DNA of 64,000 nucleotides from Limihaloglobus sulfuriphilus (GTDB lineage Bacteria > Planctomycetota > Phycisphaerae > Sedimentisphaerales > Sedimentisphaeraceae): NCBI RefSeq assembly GCF_001999965.1, contig NZ_CP019646.1, positions 3,348,001 to 3,412,000 of the forward strand. Direction: 5' to 3'. Positions 1-9,148 of this stretch are shown piece after piece. The translations under genes were made by a program, and so were the position numbers. The notes under the pieces are model-generated. The model did not search any database, was not told the DNA's origin, and saw only the letters and a list, made by a program, of their open reading frames with translations. Numbering within the stretch: the first letter of the stretch is position 1; every line of letters starts with the position of its first letter.

Positions 1-2137
1 AGGCGGCGGCGTTGTAATAATCCATGCCGATATTGTCTTTTATGTAGTAAACTTTTCCTTGGCCTACACTTAGAAGCTGAGAAGCCGGGGCTGAGGAAAT
101 ATCTGAAACTCCCGTCAGCATAGAGAGGCTGTAACCGGCGGGATTAACCGCAAAGTTGCCTTCTTCGCCGCGGCGGTTTCCGCTGCGTCCCGTAACAATC
201 AGCCTGCCGCCGGATTCTACCCACGGATAAAGAATCTCCGAGACATCGTCCCCGTCAAAAACCTCTGATTCACCGATTATCAGAACCTTCAGGCCGTCAA
301 GCGCCTCGGAACTCAGCTTCCATTCCGGCACAAACCTGTACTGAAAATGCAGCTGCCCCAGAGCCGTCGCCCAGCCCCAGTTGGAAAACTGGTGCGGCTG
401 ATTGTCAAAATCCCTTATACCGCCCGGGAAGTACTGGTTCAGTATTGATGAAGACGAATAATATATACCGACATCTTCCACTGCACAGCGCCGGCTAAAC
501 AGATTATCTACCTGGGAGACAAATCCGAAAAACTGACTGTTTGTACTTGGGTCTCCCGTTTCCCTTGGATTTGACGGGAGCAGCATAGGCAGAGTGTTTG
601 ACGAGAGCATTTCCGAATACAGCACACGGCAGACATTTCTGTTAGCACGGTAACCGTTTTCCGTGTCATGTTTTAAATAATCTTCATACCCGCTGTTATA
701 GAACCATACATTTACAAACCTGCTTCTTGACTGCTGCCGGGCAAGTCTGTAGGCGGGCGATATCCTTCCAAACGGCGGGAGCGTGAAACCGCGGGAGCCG
801 CTGCCAAGCCCCCAGCCGGCGGATATCTCTGTGCTTACCATGTCCAGGTTTCCGCGTGTCCAGCCAAGGTTGAACAGAGGCACACCATTTCCAAGGACAG
901 CAAAATCCTCAATACCGTTCTCGCCGGCGGCGGCGTGCACCGCGGCATCATAATTTGTAAGAGCGGCGGTGCCCACCCGGCGTTTGAATATAAGATACGC
1001 CTGCCAGAGCGGTTCATTCTGCCACCTTGAATCTTTCCACGCAGAATGGTTCAAGTCTGTAGAATGAATATCCCAACCCCAGCCGGCGGCTATACTTTTA
1101 AGCCTTTGGCGGATGTCAAATGTCATAACATCTGAGACGCCCATATCCGCTAACTCGCCGGCGGTGAAATTATCTGAAAGGTGATTCCTGAATAGCGCAA
1201 CGGACCACTCTCCAAATGCGTGCTGAACGGGCTTACTGTTGAAATTATCCCACGGGCCGTAATTATCTGTCCACATTCCGTGCAGCCCCAGCCCTGTAGC
1301 GTGCAGCGCAGAGGCGTAGGCATAATCAATCCATGCCGGACAGGCCGTGTCTTTGCCCTGCCTGAGATGCCCGGCATAATCTCCCCTGTCTGAAGGGACA
1401 TAGAGCTGGCCGTTCTGAGCTGCCTGTGAGAGGCTGTTGTACTCATAGTTGACAAATACCCTGCCCAGAATATCCTTTGAACAGCCGGCGTCATAGACCC
1501 TGCTGTTGCGGGGATCGCTGCTGTCGCCAAGATAGCCGGCTGCGGCGGTGCCGTCGGGATAGGTCATAGGGCTGCCGCCGTAAACCGGATGTGTGCGTGT
1601 CCACGGGCGGGCGAATTCTTCATCATCAAACCAGTTGTGAACGCCCACCCATACGATTTCATTGCCGCTGTAGAGCTGCCAGCTCCAGTGATTGCGGCTG
1701 ACAGTGTTATAGTCTGGGCTGGTGCTGACCGGATCCAGCTCGGCTATGTATGTTGCGCATTCACCAAATGTCTCAAAGTATGTTATACTTTTCAAGCCGG
1801 CCTGGTCCGCCTGGGTCTTATTCCATAACCTCTCGGAGAGTTTTTGGCCGTAAAGTCCCCACGTCGGGTCGTTTACAAAACCGTTGAATGCCACTTCCGC
1901 ATTGAGTGCCTCGGCTTCATTCGCGTCGGACGTCTGGGCAATACGCAGCAGTTTGTCCCACCACTTAATGCTGCCGCATACGTCCGCGCCGGCAGGGGGT
2001 TCAGCGGATATAATGGCTTTGTCCGGGCAACCGAGCCCATCACCGCCTAATGAGCCTGATAACCAGTAATAATCCGCAAAAACTGATTGCAGGTTAATAA
2101 ATGCCGCTAAAGCGATAAAAACAGTTAACAATCTCAT
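1..2137 (-). CDS. Secreted glycoside-hydrolase-like protein (3' end outside window)
   Basis: The frame starts at the ATG at 2137 and stays open to position 1, so about 712 N-terminal residues are visible and the C terminus is missing. Residues 1-21 form a signal peptide (hydrophobic core, cleavage likely after SVFA). The body is rich in Trp, Tyr and Gly, as in TIM-barrel carbohydrate enzymes, for example near TWGLYG, WTDNYGPWDNF and WGWDIH. From about residue 616 a segment KVLIIGESEVF...ESGGRLIVTGRSG resembles the amidotransferase-like or trimerisation domain of GH42-type beta-galactosidases. I do not recognise the exact family and cannot assign catalytic residues. It is divergent from the XylR-like regulator at 2322, with a shared control region, and the nearby symporter and GH5-like enzyme suggest a joint role in sugar use. 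Signal peptide and reading frame are seen directly; the enzymatic role is inference. Confidence 0.75.
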   Translation of the reverse strand, partial: MRLLTVFIALAAFINLQSVFADYYWLSGSLGGDGLGCPDKAIISAEPPAGADVCGSIKWWDKLLRIAQTSDANEAEALNAEVAFNGFVNDPTWGLYGQKLSERLWNKTQADQAGLKSITYFETFGECATYIAELDPVSTSPDYNTVSRNHWSWQLYSGNEIVWVGVHNWFDDEEFARPWTRTHPVYGGSPMTYPDGTAAAGYLGDSSDPRNSRVYDAGCSKDILGRVFVNYEYNSLSQAAQNGQLYVPSDRGDYAGHLRQGKDTACPAWIDYAYASALHATGLGLHGMWTDNYGPWDNFNSKPVQHAFGEWSVALFRNHLSDNFTAGELADMGVSDVMTFDIRQRLKSIAAGWGWDIHSTDLNHSAWKDSRWQNEPLWQAYLIFKRRVGTAALTNYDAAVHAAAGENGIEDFAVLGNGVPLFNLGWTRGNLDMVSTEISAGWGLGSGSRGFTLPPFGRISPAYRLARQQSRSRFVNVWFYNSGYEDYLKHDTENGYRANRNVCRVLYSEMLSSNTLPMLLPSNPRETGDPSTNSQFFGFVSQVDNLFSRRCAVEDVGIYYSSSSILNQYFPGGIRDFDNQPHQFSNWGWATALGQLHFQYRFVPEWKLSSEALDGLKVLIIGESEVFDGDDVSEILYPWVESGGRLIVTGRSGNRRGEEGNFAVNPAGYSLSMLTGVSDISSAPASQLLSVGQGKVYYIKDNIGMDYYNAAA

Positions 2138-2211
2138 GACCGGCCTCTAAGTTAATAGTGATTGCATTGTAAATGCTTGTAATTATAACAGATATATGTT
2201 GTGTCACTAAA

Positions 2212-2247
2212 TCATTTTGCGTATTTATTTTGTCATTTTGCGCAAAA
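2212..2247. promoter_or_regulatory. Candidate XylR/AraC operator: 21-bp-phased direct repeats
   Basis: The 10-mer TCATTTTGCG occurs at 2212-2221 and again at 2233-2242, exactly 21 bp (two helical turns) apart. The second copy runs into the palindrome TTTTGCGCAAAA (2236-2247). AraC-family dimers typically bind direct repeats with this phasing. The site sits between the two divergent genes starting at 2137 and 2322 and could control both. A related site is at 3490-3526. Confidence 0.6.
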
Positions 2248-2321
2248 CGCTTGCAAAACAAACTCACAAACGTATCATCTTAGCTATTAAACCATTAACA
2301 TTCAGTTACATAGGCTGATCA

Positions 2322-3506
2322 ATGCATAAATCAAAAAGAGTTCTACTGCTTCTGGACATTGACCGTGGCTGGACACGAGATATACTTCGCGGCATTGCCA
2401 AGTACTGCCGGCTGAACAATCCCTGGGGCCTATACCGGCTCTCACAATTCTACTGGCGGCCCGAACACAAACGGAACAAAAACGAGCTGAAAAAGTTCCA
2501 GCAGTGGAAACCGGACGGAATTATAACACGGGAGATGGATCATATCGATGAAGTCCTGCAGCTTGGTGTGCCGGTAATAGGCTGGGACTATTCAGGGGAA
2601 GTGCCCAGCATACCGATAGTAACCAGCGACTTTGAAACGACGGGAAGTATGGCCGCCGAGTATTTCCAGGAAAAGGGTTTCAAAAATTTCGCTTTCTGCG
2701 GCTACTCCGATGTGGGCTGGTCAACAAAAAGGCTCGAAGGTTTCCGCAGGACTTTAAACGCAAGAGGCTATGAGGTAGAGGTTTACATGAAGCCCATGTC
2801 CTCGCTTCGGAACCTCTGGTCAGATGAAATAGACAAGCTCTCAAAATGGCTCAAGACCCTTGCGCCGGCGACCGGCCTGATGACCTGCAGTGACGACAGG
2901 AGCCTGCATGTGCTGGAAGCCTGCAAAACATCATCGATACTTGTGCCCGAAGAAATTGCGATTTTGGGCGTAGATAATGATGAGCTCTTGTGCGACCTGG
3001 CTAACCCGCCGCTGAGCAGCATTGAATTCAATACCGAAGATACGGGCTATGCCGTAGCAGAAATGCTTGATAAAATGATGAGCGGCAGGCATTTTGAAGG
3101 CTGCAACATAATCACCAAGCCGATTCGGGTTATAGAAAGACGCTCAACTGACATATGTGCCATACAGGATTCACAGGTAACCGCCGCCCTTGCCTACATC
3201 AGAGAACATAAATACAAACTCATAGGCGTCTCAGAAGTGGTCAGCGCTACGTCTGTCTCACGGCGAAATCTCGAGCTGCGTTTCAAAAAGCATCTCAACC
3301 GAAGCATTCTTGACGAGATAAAGAGAACGCATGTTGACCTTATGGCCGATTTACTCATAGAAACAAATTATTCCGTCTCCAAGATCGCTTCCATGCTCGG
3401 CCACAGCAGTGTAGAGAATATATGCAGATATTTCAAAAGCGAGAAAGGTTTATCACCGGCTCAATACAGGGAAGAGTTTGAAAAACCAGTCATTTTACGC
3501 AGATGA
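2322..3506 (+). CDS. XylR-like transcriptional regulator (sugar-binding domain plus AraC HTH)
   Basis: This 394-residue protein probably controls the neighbouring carbohydrate genes in response to a sugar. Residues about 5-270 form a periplasmic-binding-protein-like (LacI/XylR) sensor, seen in KRVLLLLDIDRGWTRDILRG near the start, the ITREMDH segment and LGVDNDELLC in the C-terminal lobe. Residues about 285-390 form an AraC/XylS DNA-binding domain with two helix-turn-helix units (around SVSRRNLELRF and SVSKIASMLGH) and the usual end CRYFKSEKGLSPAQYR. Length and order match E. coli XylR-type regulators. It lies between a divergent secreted glycosidase-like gene and a sugar symporter, and candidate operators lie on both sides of it. 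Family assignment is firm; the inducing sugar is unknown. Confidence 0.92.
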   Translation: MHKSKRVLLLLDIDRGWTRDILRGIAKYCRLNNPWGLYRLSQFYWRPEHKRNKNELKKFQQWKPDGIITREMDHIDEVLQLGVPVIGWDYSGEVPSIPIVTSDFETTGSMAAEYFQEKGFKNFAFCGYSDVGWSTKRLEGFRRTLNARGYEVEVYMKPMSSLRNLWSDEIDKLSKWLKTLAPATGLMTCSDDRSLHVLEACKTSSILVPEEIAILGVDNDELLCDLANPPLSSIEFNTEDTGYAVAEMLDKMMSGRHFEGCNIITKPIRVIERRSTDICAIQDSQVTAALAYIREHKYKLIGVSEVVSATSVSRRNLELRFKKHLNRSILDEIKRTHVDLMADLLIETNYSVSKIASMLGHSSVENICRYFKSEKGLSPAQYREEFEKPVILRR

Positions 3507-3526
3507 TATGTCTTATTGCGCAAAAA
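3490..3526. promoter_or_regulatory. Second candidate operator of the XylR-like regulator
   Basis: TCATTTTACG at 3490-3499 and TCTTATTGCGCAAAAA from 3511 repeat the layout of the site at 2212-2247: same half-site sequence, same 21-bp phase, same TTGCGCAAAA tail. It overlaps the regulator's stop codon and lies about 210 bp upstream of the symporter gene, so it probably controls the symporter and GH5-like genes. Confidence 0.55.
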
Positions 3527-3733
3527 CACCCGCACAGCGAGCCCATTCTAACAGCAGGATAAAGCATTAAAATACGTTTGGCAAAAAACTTACAAGATAA
3601 CTTCAACAGCAAAACCATGCCAAACGGCAGAATTGGCGATAAATATATTACTTGATGAAAAGATTCAATAAATAATAATTCGGACAATTATCTTTAGCGG
3701 TAACAAACTGAAGCAATAATTTATTACAATTGA

Positions 3734-5215
3734 ATGGAACAATATATGGCATCAGAGAATCTGGAAACACCGAACACAACAGGGAACGGGTCTCAAAACA
3801 AGCTAAAGGCAACCACAAAACTGGCCTGGGGCTCAGGCGCGCTTGCTGATGCTATGATGGCAAACGTCATCTCTTACCTGGCCCTGCCGATCTACAACAT
3901 AGCACTGGGCGTAGATCCCAGATGGCTGGGCTGGGCAATGGGACTGCCGCGTATATGGGATGCGATCTCGGATCCGGTTCTTGGAAATATCTCCGATAAC
4001 ACCCGCTCAAGGTGGGGCAGAAGACGGCCGTTTATATTTGTGGGAGCGATCCTCTCAGGTATATTCTTTGCCGTGTTATGGATGCCGCCGGCGAGTTTCA
4101 GCGCCAGGGCAATGGGATACTATTTTCTGGTAACATCATTTTTCTTCTACACGGCATATACGATTTTTGTTGTCCCCTGGAACGCAATGGGGCTTGAGCT
4201 GACAACAGACTACGACGAGCGAACCCGCGTCCAGGCATACCGAACGTTTATGCAGAGTATCGGCGGGCTGCTGCTGGGGACATTGTGGTGGCTCTCTATC
4301 AAAATCGGAGGAGAAGGAAACGAAGTTTACGGCGTTAAGATAGTTGGTATTATCTTCGGTGTGTATGTAATGATTACCGGAATGCTGCCGGCGATTTTCT
4401 GCCGTTCGCAGATTTCCGTGCCAAGCCAGAAAAAGATACCTTTCATAGCGGCAATCACTACAACAGCAAAAAACAAGACGTTTATCCTGCTCGGAGCGAT
4501 AATGTTCTTCCTGCTTATCGGGCTGTTTCTGGTTAATTCTTTCAGCAACTACATAAACATATACTATGTATTCGGCGGCAGCAAAGAAGGAACCTCAAAG
4601 ATAGCAATGATTGCCAATTTCGTGTTTCAGACTACCGGCATAGGGCTGGTGCCGCTGGTTTCTTACCTTGCAGTGCGTTTCGGCAAAAAGCGCATACTGC
4701 TGGCCGGCCTGACCTCTGTGATGGCGGCGTATTTTACAACATGGTTTTTCTACACGCCAAAAGCGCCTTACCTGCAGCTGATCAGTCTGGGAATGATGGC
4801 CCCGGGGCTTTCATGCGTCTGGGTTATTACCGCTTCGATGCTGGCTGATATTTGCGATGTCGAAGAATACCATACAGGCCTGAGAAGAGAAGGAATGTAC
4901 GGTGCGGCTTTTTCATGGATCATAAAAGCAGGCATTGCGTTTACTCTTGTAGGCGCGGGCTATATGATAGATTTTTCAGGTTATGACAGCAGCCTTGCTA
5001 TGCAGACAGAGGATACAATCCTGAAGATGAGGCTTCTGTATATGCTTGTACCGGTTGCCTTTATAGGCACTTCATTCATACTTGTATGCTTCTACCCCTT
5101 AACAAGGGAAAAGGTTGAACAGATCAGGCATGAGATAAACGCGCGAAACAATGCACCGAACAATCCTGTTGACGGGACAATAGAAACTATAAATGACGAT
5201 GACCCTGTTATTTAA
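3734..5215 (+). CDS. GPH-family sugar:cation symporter (MelB-like)
   Basis: A 493-residue inner-membrane protein with about 12 hydrophobic segments. The family signature is clear at residues about 76-100: DAISDPVLGNISDN followed by TRSRWGRRRPF, matching the D-P-x-x-G...R-x-G-R-R-R-P motif of glycoside-pentoside-hexuronide:cation symporters such as MelB. It would import a glycoside or oligosaccharide with Na+ or H+. An in-frame ATG at 3746 is an alternative start with GGAA just upstream. The gene follows the XylR-like regulator by 227 bp, with a candidate operator in between, and its stop lies 14 bp before the chosen start of the GH5-like gene, which suggests a transporter-enzyme operon. Substrate not determinable from sequence. 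Confidence 0.92.
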   Translation: MEQYMASENLETPNTTGNGSQNKLKATTKLAWGSGALADAMMANVISYLALPIYNIALGVDPRWLGWAMGLPRIWDAISDPVLGNISDNTRSRWGRRRPFIFVGAILSGIFFAVLWMPPASFSARAMGYYFLVTSFFFYTAYTIFVVPWNAMGLELTTDYDERTRVQAYRTFMQSIGGLLLGTLWWLSIKIGGEGNEVYGVKIVGIIFGVYVMITGMLPAIFCRSQISVPSQKKIPFIAAITTTAKNKTFILLGAIMFFLLIGLFLVNSFSNYINIYYVFGGSKEGTSKIAMIANFVFQTTGIGLVPLVSYLAVRFGKKRILLAGLTSVMAAYFTTWFFYTPKAPYLQLISLGMMAPGLSCVWVITASMLADICDVEEYHTGLRREGMYGAAFSWIIKAGIAFTLVGAGYMIDFSGYDSSLAMQTEDTILKMRLLYMLVPVAFIGTSFILVCFYPLTREKVEQIRHEINARNNAPNNPVDGTIETINDDDPVI

Positions 5216-5228
5216 AACTGGTAAAACA

Positions 5229-7244
5229 ATGATAAGTACATTCCAAAGAAGTAGTTTTCATACCTCCAGAATCGCAAAAACGGTTTTTCTGATCGGACTT
5301 GCCGTTAGCCTTTTCCCGCTTTCAGCGACCGCAGAAAGCCGGCTCTGGATAAACACAGACGCCGATTCAGACTGGCACAGCCAGGCCAACTGGGATACTG
5401 GCGTCCCCGCAGCCGGCGACCACGCATTGATAAAAGGCGATATCCCCGGAGTCTGGCCTGTTATAAGAACGGCACAGACCGCGGCGCCGGGCGGAATATG
5501 GATCGGCTACAGCAACACTGCCAGCACACCCGCTGTTAATCTCGAATATGGCGGCAGACTCGAAACAGATCAGATATCTGTCGGATTTATCGCAGGGGGA
5601 GTGATGAACATCGAAGGCGGAACACTCGAAGCCGCATCCTCTATAACTCTGGGCGGCGGAAACGCAGAATACGGCTACAGCCGCGGCACAGTGAATATTT
5701 TCGCCGGCAGAAGTCGAACCGCCAATCTGTTCTTCGGCTCACACGATGGTCAGGCATACATGGGCGGCACGGGCAGACTGAATTTATTCGGCGGGAGCCT
5801 GCGAACCCACATTCTTGAGGGACTGGATAATCAGGGCAGCAGCATCAACATAGAAAACGGCGTACTTGTTATATCCGGAGATTACACACTCCAGGACGTG
5901 GACAACTGGGTAAACACGGGCAGACTTTCGGCATTCGGCGGCAAAGGCAAAATCGTTGCCGAGGATGTGGGCTATATTGTAATCACCGCCCAGGGGCCCA
6001 GATACGGTTTGAGCTCATTCTACGATGACGGGCAGATAGACCTCGATGACGCGGCGGCAATGGCACAGAACTGGCTTGCGTCTGATTGCTCAGCCGAAAA
6101 TCAATGGTGCGGCGGCGCGGACATAAACGGCGACGGCTCTGTGAACACCGAAGATTTCACGCGGCTTGCCCGGCACTGGCAGAGCGGGCCTTACTACGGT
6201 CTGCGCGTGCAGAGCGACGGAAACCTCTACGCCAACGGCGTGCCTTACAGCGGCTTCGGCGTAAACTACTTTGATTGCTTTGTTGACCAGATCAAAAACC
6301 CCTCCAACGGCTATTATGTGGCGGGACTGGAAGGGCTTGGCGAGCGGAATATAAAATATGCCCGTATGGCAGGCTGCGGTTTCTGGCCGGTTGATATGCA
6401 GATGTATTTTGATGATAAGACCAGGTACCTGCGAACCATGGACAGGATTGTAAACACTGCCGAAGAAAACGGCGTGGGGCTTATCCCGTCGCTTTTCTGG
6501 ACACACTACACCATTGCCGATATTCTCGGAGAGCCGGTAAACAGCGTAGGCAATGAAAACAGTCAGACCGCAGCAACAATGAAAGAATATATCCGCGAGA
6601 TAGTAACCAGATACAAAAATTCTCCGGCGATCTGGGGCTGGGAAGTCGGCAACGAGTGGAATCTGCCCACGGACCTGCCAAACGCCGAGGCTCACCGCCC
6701 GCCGACATACACCAATCTTGGCAACCCCGCGGAGAGAACCGAACAGGACGAGCTGACATCTGAAATGCAGGCCGCCGTAATGAGATTCGTTGCCGCGGAG
6801 ATCAGGAAATATGACCCGTACAGGCTGATATCATCGGGCAACAGCTACCCCCGCCAGTCTTCGTGGAATCAGTGGCAGTTCAGCAGCTGGGAAACGGACA
6901 CCATCGAACAGAAACGGCTTATGTTCAAACTCCAGAACCCCGACCCGATTAACTGCATCTCTGTCCACTACTATGACACCGCAAGAGATCTTGAGCTTGC
7001 CAAGAGCGTGGCAGACAGTGTCGGCAAGGTACTGTTTGTCGGGGAATTCGGTGCTTCGGGCACTACACAGCAGACACAGGACGATTTCTATGAACGGCTG
7101 AATTACGTACAGGCCTCAAACGCACCAATATCGGGATTGTGGAACTACAACCGGAACTTTCCAAACGATGATTACAATATCCTGCCCGATTATTCACACC
7201 CAAGACACTACCAGCTCGAGGCTATTATGCAGCTCAACGAGTAG
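5229..7244 (+). CDS. Secreted GH5-like glycosidase with internal dockerin-type repeats
   Basis: The frame is open from 5193, inside the symporter gene, but the ATG at 5229 begins a normal signal peptide (basic start, hydrophobic FLIGLAVSLFPLSATA), so it is chosen (671 residues). Residues about 38-255 form a Gly-rich beta domain. Residues about 258-316 hold two dockerin-type units (GQIDLDDAAAMAQNWL and DINGDGSVNTEDFTRLARHW). Residues about 320-660 form a TIM-barrel domain of GH5 type: GWEVGNEWN carries the likely acid/base Glu476 and FVGEFG the likely nucleophile Glu606. The family includes endo-mannanases and endoglucanases; WGWEVGNEWN and SVHYYD favour a mannanase-like enzyme, but the substrate is inference. 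The dockerin lies in the middle, where a C-terminal position is usual. Confidence 0.88.
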   Translation: MISTFQRSSFHTSRIAKTVFLIGLAVSLFPLSATAESRLWINTDADSDWHSQANWDTGVPAAGDHALIKGDIPGVWPVIRTAQTAAPGGIWIGYSNTASTPAVNLEYGGRLETDQISVGFIAGGVMNIEGGTLEAASSITLGGGNAEYGYSRGTVNIFAGRSRTANLFFGSHDGQAYMGGTGRLNLFGGSLRTHILEGLDNQGSSINIENGVLVISGDYTLQDVDNWVNTGRLSAFGGKGKIVAEDVGYIVITAQGPRYGLSSFYDDGQIDLDDAAAMAQNWLASDCSAENQWCGGADINGDGSVNTEDFTRLARHWQSGPYYGLRVQSDGNLYANGVPYSGFGVNYFDCFVDQIKNPSNGYYVAGLEGLGERNIKYARMAGCGFWPVDMQMYFDDKTRYLRTMDRIVNTAEENGVGLIPSLFWTHYTIADILGEPVNSVGNENSQTAATMKEYIREIVTRYKNSPAIWGWEVGNEWNLPTDLPNAEAHRPPTYTNLGNPAERTEQDELTSEMQAAVMRFVAAEIRKYDPYRLISSGNSYPRQSSWNQWQFSSWETDTIEQKRLMFKLQNPDPINCISVHYYDTARDLELAKSVADSVGKVLFVGEFGASGTTQQTQDDFYERLNYVQASNAPISGLWNYNRNFPNDDYNILPDYSHPRHYQLEAIMQLNE

Positions 7245-7274
7245 CAGTTATCCGGGTATCGCGTTTATACCGTG

Positions 7275-8834
7275 TTATTCTGTTATCTTTATGAATTTCT
7301 TTGAGCTGAACGTCTGGTCGAACATATCTGTTGTTTTGACCGTGATGACATGAAGCCCCTGTTCGATGTCTGCGAGTAGATTTGCCTGCCATGTATGCAG
7401 GCTCTCGGGATTGTTGCTCCAGTTTGGGCGTGCGAGATTCTGATTTTTTTCCCATTCTACCATCTTGACAAAATATGGATCCGGCTCTGATGAGGGCTGC
7501 ATCTCTAACCATTGAGAATCATCAAGGCGCATCTGGACAAGCGATTTTTCTGAACCGGCAAATATGTTTGCAAGAATTACCGTTTCTGCTGTTTTGCCGG
7601 CAGATACTTCATCTGGAGCGTAGATATTCATCTGATAATCTTCAGCTCTTCCAAATGCCTTGTATTTAATAGAATATTCATTGCCGTTGACATTCAGTGC
7701 TGCATAGCCGTTGGGAGTCCCGTCACGCATCATTGAATGGGGAATGCCGGTCAATGGCTCTGGAACCCCCGACCACCAGCCGCCGCATACAGCGCCGGCA
7801 ACAAAATGAAGGTGCGGCTTTTCGCCATGAAAGTTTTCTGATTCATCATAGATAATATTTCGGATATAATGATTATGGCCGGCGATACTGAGAGTATTAT
7901 CAAAATCTTTTAGCAGGGCAAACAGCTCATCACGCTCACTGCCAAAAAGGTGCAGGCCGCCGTGCATCAGCAATACAACGAGTTTGTCCTTGTCAACATG
8001 TTTCAAATCGTTGGCGATGAATGTCAATTCCTCACGCCCCAGCCCCTCATCGTATCCGACGCGGCCGTCTTCAGTTTTCTTCACCATAATCGAATCGAGT
8101 ATAATAAAATGGGCGTTTGCGTAGTTGAAAGAGTAGTTCGCGGGCCCGTAGATACTTTTGAAAGTCTCAAGCGAACCGGCATCGTCCTCAGTAACAAAAT
8201 TTATGTCGTGGTTGCCGGAAGTATTGTACCAGGGCAGGCCAATACCGGAGGCAGCCTCGTTGAGGCCTTCAAGCACATCAAGTCTATCAAATGCATTGTC
8301 GCCAAGGCTTATTCCAAAAGCCGCTGCTGAGCCGTCTATTTCGCCAATCACATGCCGAAAATAATTGACCTCTGTGTGATTTCTCGCCTGGATGTCACCG
8401 AAGAGAAAAACATTGAACTCATCCGGCTCGTCTTGCCGCTGCAAGGCAAAATCGATGGATTCGGGCAGCGGCCCCGTTGGTTTTATACCGGGAAACTTAA
8501 GTTCGGAGGGCGAACCCACGGGCTTGTGTATGTAGTAGAACAGCGGCAGGTTATTCTCGTCTATCGGAGTCCTCCAGCCGGAGGGTTTGATTACAAATAT
8601 AATACAGTCATCTGAAACTGAAATTTCATACCACCCCTTACTGTCGGTAGTTACAACATCTGTTCCGTTAGAAACTTGAACACCGGCAATACCCTCTTCG
8701 CCGGCGTCTCTGACATTATTGCCGTTGAGGTCGTTATAGACTACTCCGGCTGCATCGGCAAGTGCCCCGGAACAAAAAAACGCGGCGGCTGTTAATACCC
8801 AGGTACAAATTGAAATAACAGATTGATGCTTCAT
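7275..8834 (-). CDS. Secreted calcineurin-like metallophosphoesterase
   Basis: A 519-residue protein with a signal peptide at residues 1-28. Residues about 29-95 form a prealbumin-like beta domain (GVVYNDLNGNNVRDAGEEGI, resembling MetallophosN or SdrD B-type units). Residues about 140-345 form the catalytic domain, with the metal-binding motifs in order: FGDIQ, LGDN, GNHD, MHGG and GHNH. The rest matches the C-terminal beta domain usual in this group. It would hydrolyse phosphate esters outside the cytoplasm; the substrate is unknown. It converges on the GH5-like gene with a 30-bp gap, so it is transcribed separately. The start ATG at 8834 is set by the signal peptide. Confidence 0.9.
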   Translation of the reverse strand: MKHQSVISICTWVLTAAAFFCSGALADAAGVVYNDLNGNNVRDAGEEGIAGVQVSNGTDVVTTDSKGWYEISVSDDCIIFVIKPSGWRTPIDENNLPLFYYIHKPVGSPSELKFPGIKPTGPLPESIDFALQRQDEPDEFNVFLFGDIQARNHTEVNYFRHVIGEIDGSAAAFGISLGDNAFDRLDVLEGLNEAASGIGLPWYNTSGNHDINFVTEDDAGSLETFKSIYGPANYSFNYANAHFIILDSIMVKKTEDGRVGYDEGLGREELTFIANDLKHVDKDKLVVLLMHGGLHLFGSERDELFALLKDFDNTLSIAGHNHYIRNIIYDESENFHGEKPHLHFVAGAVCGGWWSGVPEPLTGIPHSMMRDGTPNGYAALNVNGNEYSIKYKAFGRAEDYQMNIYAPDEVSAGKTAETVILANIFAGSEKSLVQMRLDDSQWLEMQPSSEPDPYFVKMVEWEKNQNLARPNWSNNPESLHTWQANLLADIEQGLHVITVKTTDMFDQTFSSKKFIKITE

Positions 8835-9148
8835 GCTTATCTAACTTTCTTTAAAGGGTTAATTGAGTTTACACCGAAAATACTAACAAAAACACCTCTC
8901 AATTCAAGCAAAATTCCCAAAACGCTGGAGAAGAATGTTGGATAATTTGGTAGAGCCGTCCTGATGTACTCCAAAACGGTTCAACAATTTACCGGGAGGT
9001 TCTGCAAGTCTCATTGAACATTAAAAAATGCCGCACATGCCTTCAAAGGATTCGTAAAAAGGCTTGTATTAATATTTTCATATATTATACTTAGATATAC
9101 AGCTTAAGATTTAACAATTATTAGATTTTACAGACACAGGAGGATAAA
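8835..9148. other. 314-bp divergent intergenic region
   Basis: This stretch separates the metallophosphoesterase gene (minus) from the COQ7-like gene (plus) and must hold promoters for both. A sigma70-like promoter for the plus gene is annotated at 9064-9091 and an AGGAGG ribosome-binding site lies at 9138-9143. I see no convincing small gene or RNA in the rest. Confidence 0.6.
9064..9091 (+). promoter_or_regulatory. Candidate sigma70 promoter of the COQ7-like gene
   Basis: TTGTAT (9064-9069) and TATACT (9086-9091) are separated by 16 bp, in AT-rich DNA. The predicted start near 9098 leaves a leader of about 50 nt with AGGAGG five bases before the ATG at 9149. Confidence 0.5.

Noticed and set aside
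835-2069. Several short plus- and minus-strand frames near the start of the window
   Set aside because: All overlap the long minus-strand frame with a signal peptide and typical secreted-enzyme composition (1-2137), which explains the region.
6090-6695. Open frame antisense to the GH5-like domain (201 codons)
   Set aside because: Overlaps the catalytic region of a well-supported gene, with no ribosome-binding site or recognisable protein features.
7255-7271. GGTAT/ATACC hairpin between the GH5-like and metallophosphoesterase genes
   Set aside because: Five-base-pair stem with mismatched flanks and no T-run; too weak to call a terminator.
7950-8330. Plus-strand open frames within the metallophosphoesterase gene
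   Set aside because: Shadow of a gene carrying all metallophosphoesterase motifs.
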